Below, piece by piece: positions 47,801-51,684 of a stretch of DNA of 51,684 bases (its first letter is position 1; each line of letters starts with the position of its first letter). The DNA comes from Mycogone perniciosa. Lineage: Eukaryota; Ascomycota; Sordariomycetes; Hypocreales; Hypocreaceae. The stretch covers positions 1 to 51,684 of the forward strand of contig JAOALB010000250.1 in the NCBI GenBank assembly GCA_025331125.1, written 5' to 3'. The translations under genes and the position numbers were made by a program. The notes beneath the pieces were generated by a model that saw only the letters and a program-made list of their open reading frames with translations, was not told where the DNA came from and ran no database searches.

Positions 47801-50435
47801 TATTAATAGTTTAATAAAGCTATTATTAAAGATAAAACCTTATTACTATTTATTATAAAATTATAAAATAAACTATATAAAAAAAAGTAATTTATCGTAT
47901 TAAACCTTAAAGGTATTTATAATTTTATTTAAATGAAAGAAAATTATAAATAAATAATTATATTTTAAATTAAATATAGTTTATTTCAATATTTAACTAT
48001 ACCTTTTAGCTTTCAAAATAGCTTTACTATATTTTAAAAGATAATTAATAATATGTTTAAGATATACTTTAATATTTGTACACTTATTTCTTTAAATAAT
48101 ATCTTAATCTTTTTAAATACTTTTAAAGAATATAAAATATACATTTATAAACTATTATGAATATTATAAAATAGTCAACTATTTGTAATATTAAACAAAT
48201 ATAAATTCTATATATAAAAAGTTACTTTTTTAAAGTATATTATTACCTTAAAAAGAATTTATATAAACTTATTAAAAGTTTAAGCAGTAAAAGATTAATT
48301 TATATTGATAATAATTAAAAACACTTAAAGCTTTTTAGAATTTATTAATTATTATTAATAATTTATTAACAATTCTAAATAACTATTATATAAACCGTTT
48401 ATAAATTTATTGAAAGAAATTAAAAGCTTTTATAAATATTAAATATATAGGATATATTTAATATATTTAAATAGTTTATTTGAAAAAAAACTATATTTAT
48501 TGTATTTAATTTAAAGTATTATATAGTATAAAGTTAAACTATTTAATATATAATAAAGGATTCTTAATTATTATGTTTGCGTTTAAAGAATAGTAATCTT
48601 ATTTAGTTAAAAGAATATATAAAATTAAAGTATATATTAATTATAAAAGTATTATATATTTTATAGCAGTTTAATAACTTTTAAGAAAATATATTTATTA
48701 TAAAAAATGGTTTTGAAAACTTAATTATATATTGATTTATTAAAAAAGATTTAAAAATAAACTAATAAATATATTTAATAAATAAATTAATTATAATTAA
48801 AGAAAGACTAAATATATTAAATAAATTTTAAAGTAAACCTTTAATGAATATTATTAATAAAGAGTGCTTTGAACTATATATAAAGTGTTTAATACTAATA
48901 CTATATTTTAATATAGTAAAACGTAATATATTATTTAAAATAATAATATATTTTTAAAAGATATAAAGTTTAATAAAAAAGGAATTTAATAATAAAATAA
49001 AAGCTTCTAAATTTTAAATAAACTTTAAAAGACTATAGTTATAAAGGTTTATGAATATTTAATATATAGATATAAAGGCATTAGCAAAACCTATAAGAAA
49101 ATATAAAGGTACTTTAAGTTTTAAAGGCTTAAAACTTAATATAAAATATTGTCTTTTACTATTTGATTTATAAAGTAATTAAACCTTTAAAATATAAATT
49201 ATATAGTAAACTTTAACTTGTACTAGTATTAAAACAATTATAAAAGTTAATTTTATTAAATTTTATTATTAAATCATTATTATTTATTAAATTCAAAATA
49301 AAAAGCTATTAATTATATAAATATCTTATAATAGTAATATTTTAAAATCTACTGGATTTAACTTTATATATATTAACTATAAATTTATATCAAATATATA
49401 TAAGCACTAAAAAAAGCTTATATATTAATAAAGTATAAATTAAAGTTAAATATATAAAGTAGTTATATAAAGAAATGCAGGTATACTTTTACTTTATATA
49501 ATAAAAAAAAGAAAAGTATATTAATAAATATATATTAAAGTAATTGATTTTTAAAAAGGGATATATAGTTTATTTATATTATTATATATTAAGAACAAAA
49601 ACTATAAGTATTCAAATAATATAATTAAACACTAAATTAAAATTTAAGAAAATTATACTTTATTCAATCAAAAAGGCTATTTTAAAAGTTACTTATAAAC
49701 TTATACTATTATATAATATTTAAATTTATTTAATATTCTATATTTTACTATTTTAAAAAGTATTATAAAATAAATTAAAAAATGCATTAATTATCTTAAT
49801 AGCCTTAAAAGACTATATATTAATAGCAGCCTTTACTTTATAATACTTTACTTTATTTAACTTATATAAAGACTTAAGATTATAATAAACTATTTTATAA
49901 CTATAGGATATTATAGATTAATGCTATTATTCTAAATGCATTAACTTTATAAAGGCTTTATTTACTTTTATTAAGTATAAAATAAATAAACCTTAATCTT
50001 TTCTTCATTTTACTTGATTTTTTATTTCTTTAAAATTATATATTATACTATATTATAAATTAAAAAAAGAAAACGTAATAAACTTAATAAAAACATACAC
50101 CTATAGAAAGTATAATACTAGAACAATTATATAAATAACCTTATGATATATATTTACTATAATATAAATTATTTATAATTATTTAATAAGAAAGGATTTA
50201 ATTATAATACAATAGATAAAGTATAATACAATTACAAAGACCTTTAACAAATAAAAAGAATCTAGGCATTATTTAATTTTATAGAAATAAGGTTTTATTA
50301 CGCGATTTAATATTTTATTAATAGAAAAAATAAAAAATAAAATAAAGGCACTATATCTATAAACTGTAAGGTATAGCGGTATTTATAGAGGAATTAATAG
50401 GTTTTAGGGATAGAATTAATGGGAGGAGGTTATTG

Positions 50436-50822
50436 TATTATAGCCTGACTATTATAAGAATAGAATATAGTATATACATGGAGGAACCTTAGATAAATGA
50501 ATTAATTAGTATTAGATTATTTAAGTTACTGCAGATTATAAAGTAATTCTAGTAAATTAATAGAAATATGTATTATAGATTATAAGGAAAGTAATTAAAA
50601 TTGAAAGTAATCTATAACTATTCCCTTTTTAAATATATAACTAGCTTGTTATTTATTTAGTATAGTTATTTAAATAGTTATTAATTAATGGCATTTACTA
50701 AAGCTGCTTGTTTTATAGAATTATAACTATATTACCCTACTTAATATTTATCCCTAACCTCTCTGTTAATATAAACCTATAAACCTTAGTTTATCCTTTA
50801 GGAATTAATGTAGATTATTATA
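50436..50822 (+). repeat. 3' LTR of the 6.35-kb Gypsy element
   Basis: Begins TATTATAGCCTGAC and ends GATTATTATA, followed by the AAATT target duplication. Confidence 0.9.
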
Positions 50823-50925
50823 AAATTGCTATTATATAATATATAGTAAATATAAAAGCAGTAAAATTAAAATAAAAGGGAAAGGAGTAAAGAGGAAAGG
50901 GAAGGATATACTTTTATATATATTA
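50823..50925 (+). repeat. U unit 2, right end, and start of a third unit
   Basis: After AAATT the sequence CTATTATATAATATATAG and the purine tract GGGAAAGG...GGGAAGG match the end of unit 1 at ~43430-43509. From 50906 the words ATATACTTTTATATATATT start another unit, but similarity stops after about 20 bp. The array is thus two full units plus fragments at both ends. Confidence 0.75.
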
Positions 50926-51609
50926 TATAATATTTTTTAGTTTATATTCTTTTAGTCTTTATAATTTATAATATTATTTTAAAGCTTTAAAACTTTATAG
51001 TTATACTTTAATTTTTAAAGATATTATAACTTTATAGTTATTCTATTTTATAAAATAAGGTTATAATTAAAAATATATTATATATTATGTTTTATAAAGA
51101 TATTTAATATATTATATTTATTTTTTAACTTAATTCTTATTTTTTATAAAATCCTTTTAAAGAAATTAAAATTATATTAAAGTATTACTTTATATTATTT
51201 AATTACTATAATAAGTTTATTAAGTCTTATATTAAAGTTAATTAAAGAGTCATTAAAATAATTATATCGTTTAATAAAAAACAGTTGTAATATTATAATA
51301 CTTTTATATCAAAGCTTAAAAGGCTATATTCTTAGTAATTATTTTAAATCCTTAAAACGCTAATTATTTCTAAAGTTTAATATAACATTTAAAGTAAATA
51401 AAGTATAATTGTTTAAGTGTATAATAATTGTTCTTTAAGGTTTAATATTTTTTATGATTAAGTATTAATAGTATTAGTTTTATTTTATATAATTACTTTT
51501 TATATATTACAAGCCTTTTTCTATATAAATATTAAAGCTTTTTATTTTATTAAGTTTAATCTTATTTTTACTTTTATTTCTATTATTATTTCTATTATTA
51601 TATTACTTT
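50926..51609. other. AT-rich unassigned DNA
   Basis: TpA-rich, stop-filled sequence with no recognised protein trace. Probably a further RIP-degraded element. Confidence 0.5.
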
Positions 51610-51612
51610 TAA

Positions 51613-51683
<71 letters not shown>

Positions 51684-51684
51684 A
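51610..51684. repeat. (AAAT)n microsatellite running to the window edge
   Basis: About 18-19 uninterrupted tetranucleotide copies reach the last base of the window, so the true length is unknown. The tract is perfect, unlike its surroundings. Confidence 0.95.

Larger units (their letters stand above)
44476..50822 (+). mobile_element. 6.35-kb Ty3/Gypsy retrotransposon, RIP-degraded, inserted into U unit 2
   Basis: LTRs at 44476-44860 (385 bp) and 50436-50822 (387 bp) align end to end. Termini read TA...TA, as expected for TG...CA after RIP. The perfect target duplication AAATT is at 44471-44475 and 50823-50827, and the target sequence (U) continues across it. The plus strand at about 47990-48260 gives the Gypsy reverse transcriptase core: FSFQNSFTIF, INNMFK, then a LNNILIFLNTFKEYKIYIYKLL stretch, where the family reads P-F-G-L-x-N-A-P-x-x-F and Y-L-D-D-I-L-x-F-S. 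The catalytic Asp pair is read as Asn, a G-to-A product. Integrase is expected downstream but not resolved. The terminal 74 bp of the same LTR family occur at 1-74. Confidence 0.9.

Noticed and set aside
1..51684. tRNA or rRNA genes
   Set aside because: No convincing cloverleaf with a GGTTCGA-type T-loop and matching stems, and no rRNA core sequence, was seen in the normal-GC part; in the AT-rich parts a degraded one could be missed.
51610..51684. Telomere repeat at the window end
   Set aside because: The unit is AAAT, not TTAGGG/CCCTAA; it is a microsatellite.

Overview
The window reads as nuclear DNA of a filamentous ascomycete (Pezizomycotina). The protein genes have several short GT-AG introns of 58-102 bp with CTAAC/CTAAT-like branch sites. 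There is a fungal Zn2Cys6 regulator. Most of the window is extremely AT-rich, TpA-dominated and full of stop codons, as expected of transposons inactivated by repeat-induced point mutation (RIP). The recurring intergenic word TACTCCGTA would fit a Eurotiales-like genome, but that is only an impression; no species call is made.

The layout is three compartments. (1) 1-~7,600 is AT-rich repeat DNA: the end of a Gypsy-type LTR (1-74), a RIP-degraded Ty1/Copia element on the + strand, a GC-richer patch, and an inverted degraded copy of a repeat called here 'U' (6,711-~7,420). (2) ~7,600-23,440 is a normal-GC gene island. It holds a Gfo/Idh/MocA oxidoreductase (-), a sugar-porter MFS transporter (+, sharing a 788-bp divergent promoter), a Zn2Cys6 regulator (+), a two-hotdog acyl-CoA thioesterase-like protein (-), a 265-residue acidic protein of unknown function (+), and at the right edge a secreted-protein gene broken by eight in-frame TAA/TAG codons in one unshifted frame. 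(3) ~23,440-51,684 is repeat DNA: a Tad-like LINE on the - strand (~24,120-30,110), then a nest. In the nest two tandem ~1.05-kb U units are each split by a different Gypsy retrotransposon, one of 11.5 kb (31,157-42,622, target duplication ATACT) and one of 6.35 kb (44,476-50,822, target duplication AAATT).

The first three genes make a plausible carbohydrate-use mini-cluster: uptake by the porter, NAD(P)-linked oxidation of a sugar or polyol by the Gfo/Idh enzyme, and local control by the Zn2Cys6 protein. The substrate cannot be read from the sequence. The thioesterase and the 265-residue protein are neighbours without a visible pathway link.

The most unusual items are a ~0.9-kb GC island (about 42,540-43,430) that escaped RIP inside otherwise erased repeats and reveals what U looked like (15-bp tandem repeats reading as a pentapeptide-like small ORF); the RIP-pattern pseudogene at the compartment border; a 12-bp-arm perfect hairpin at 15,827-15,853; and a pair of 45-bp inverted repeats flanking the LINE. 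Exon boundaries were assigned by eye from splice signals and family-typical protein continuity, without transcripts.
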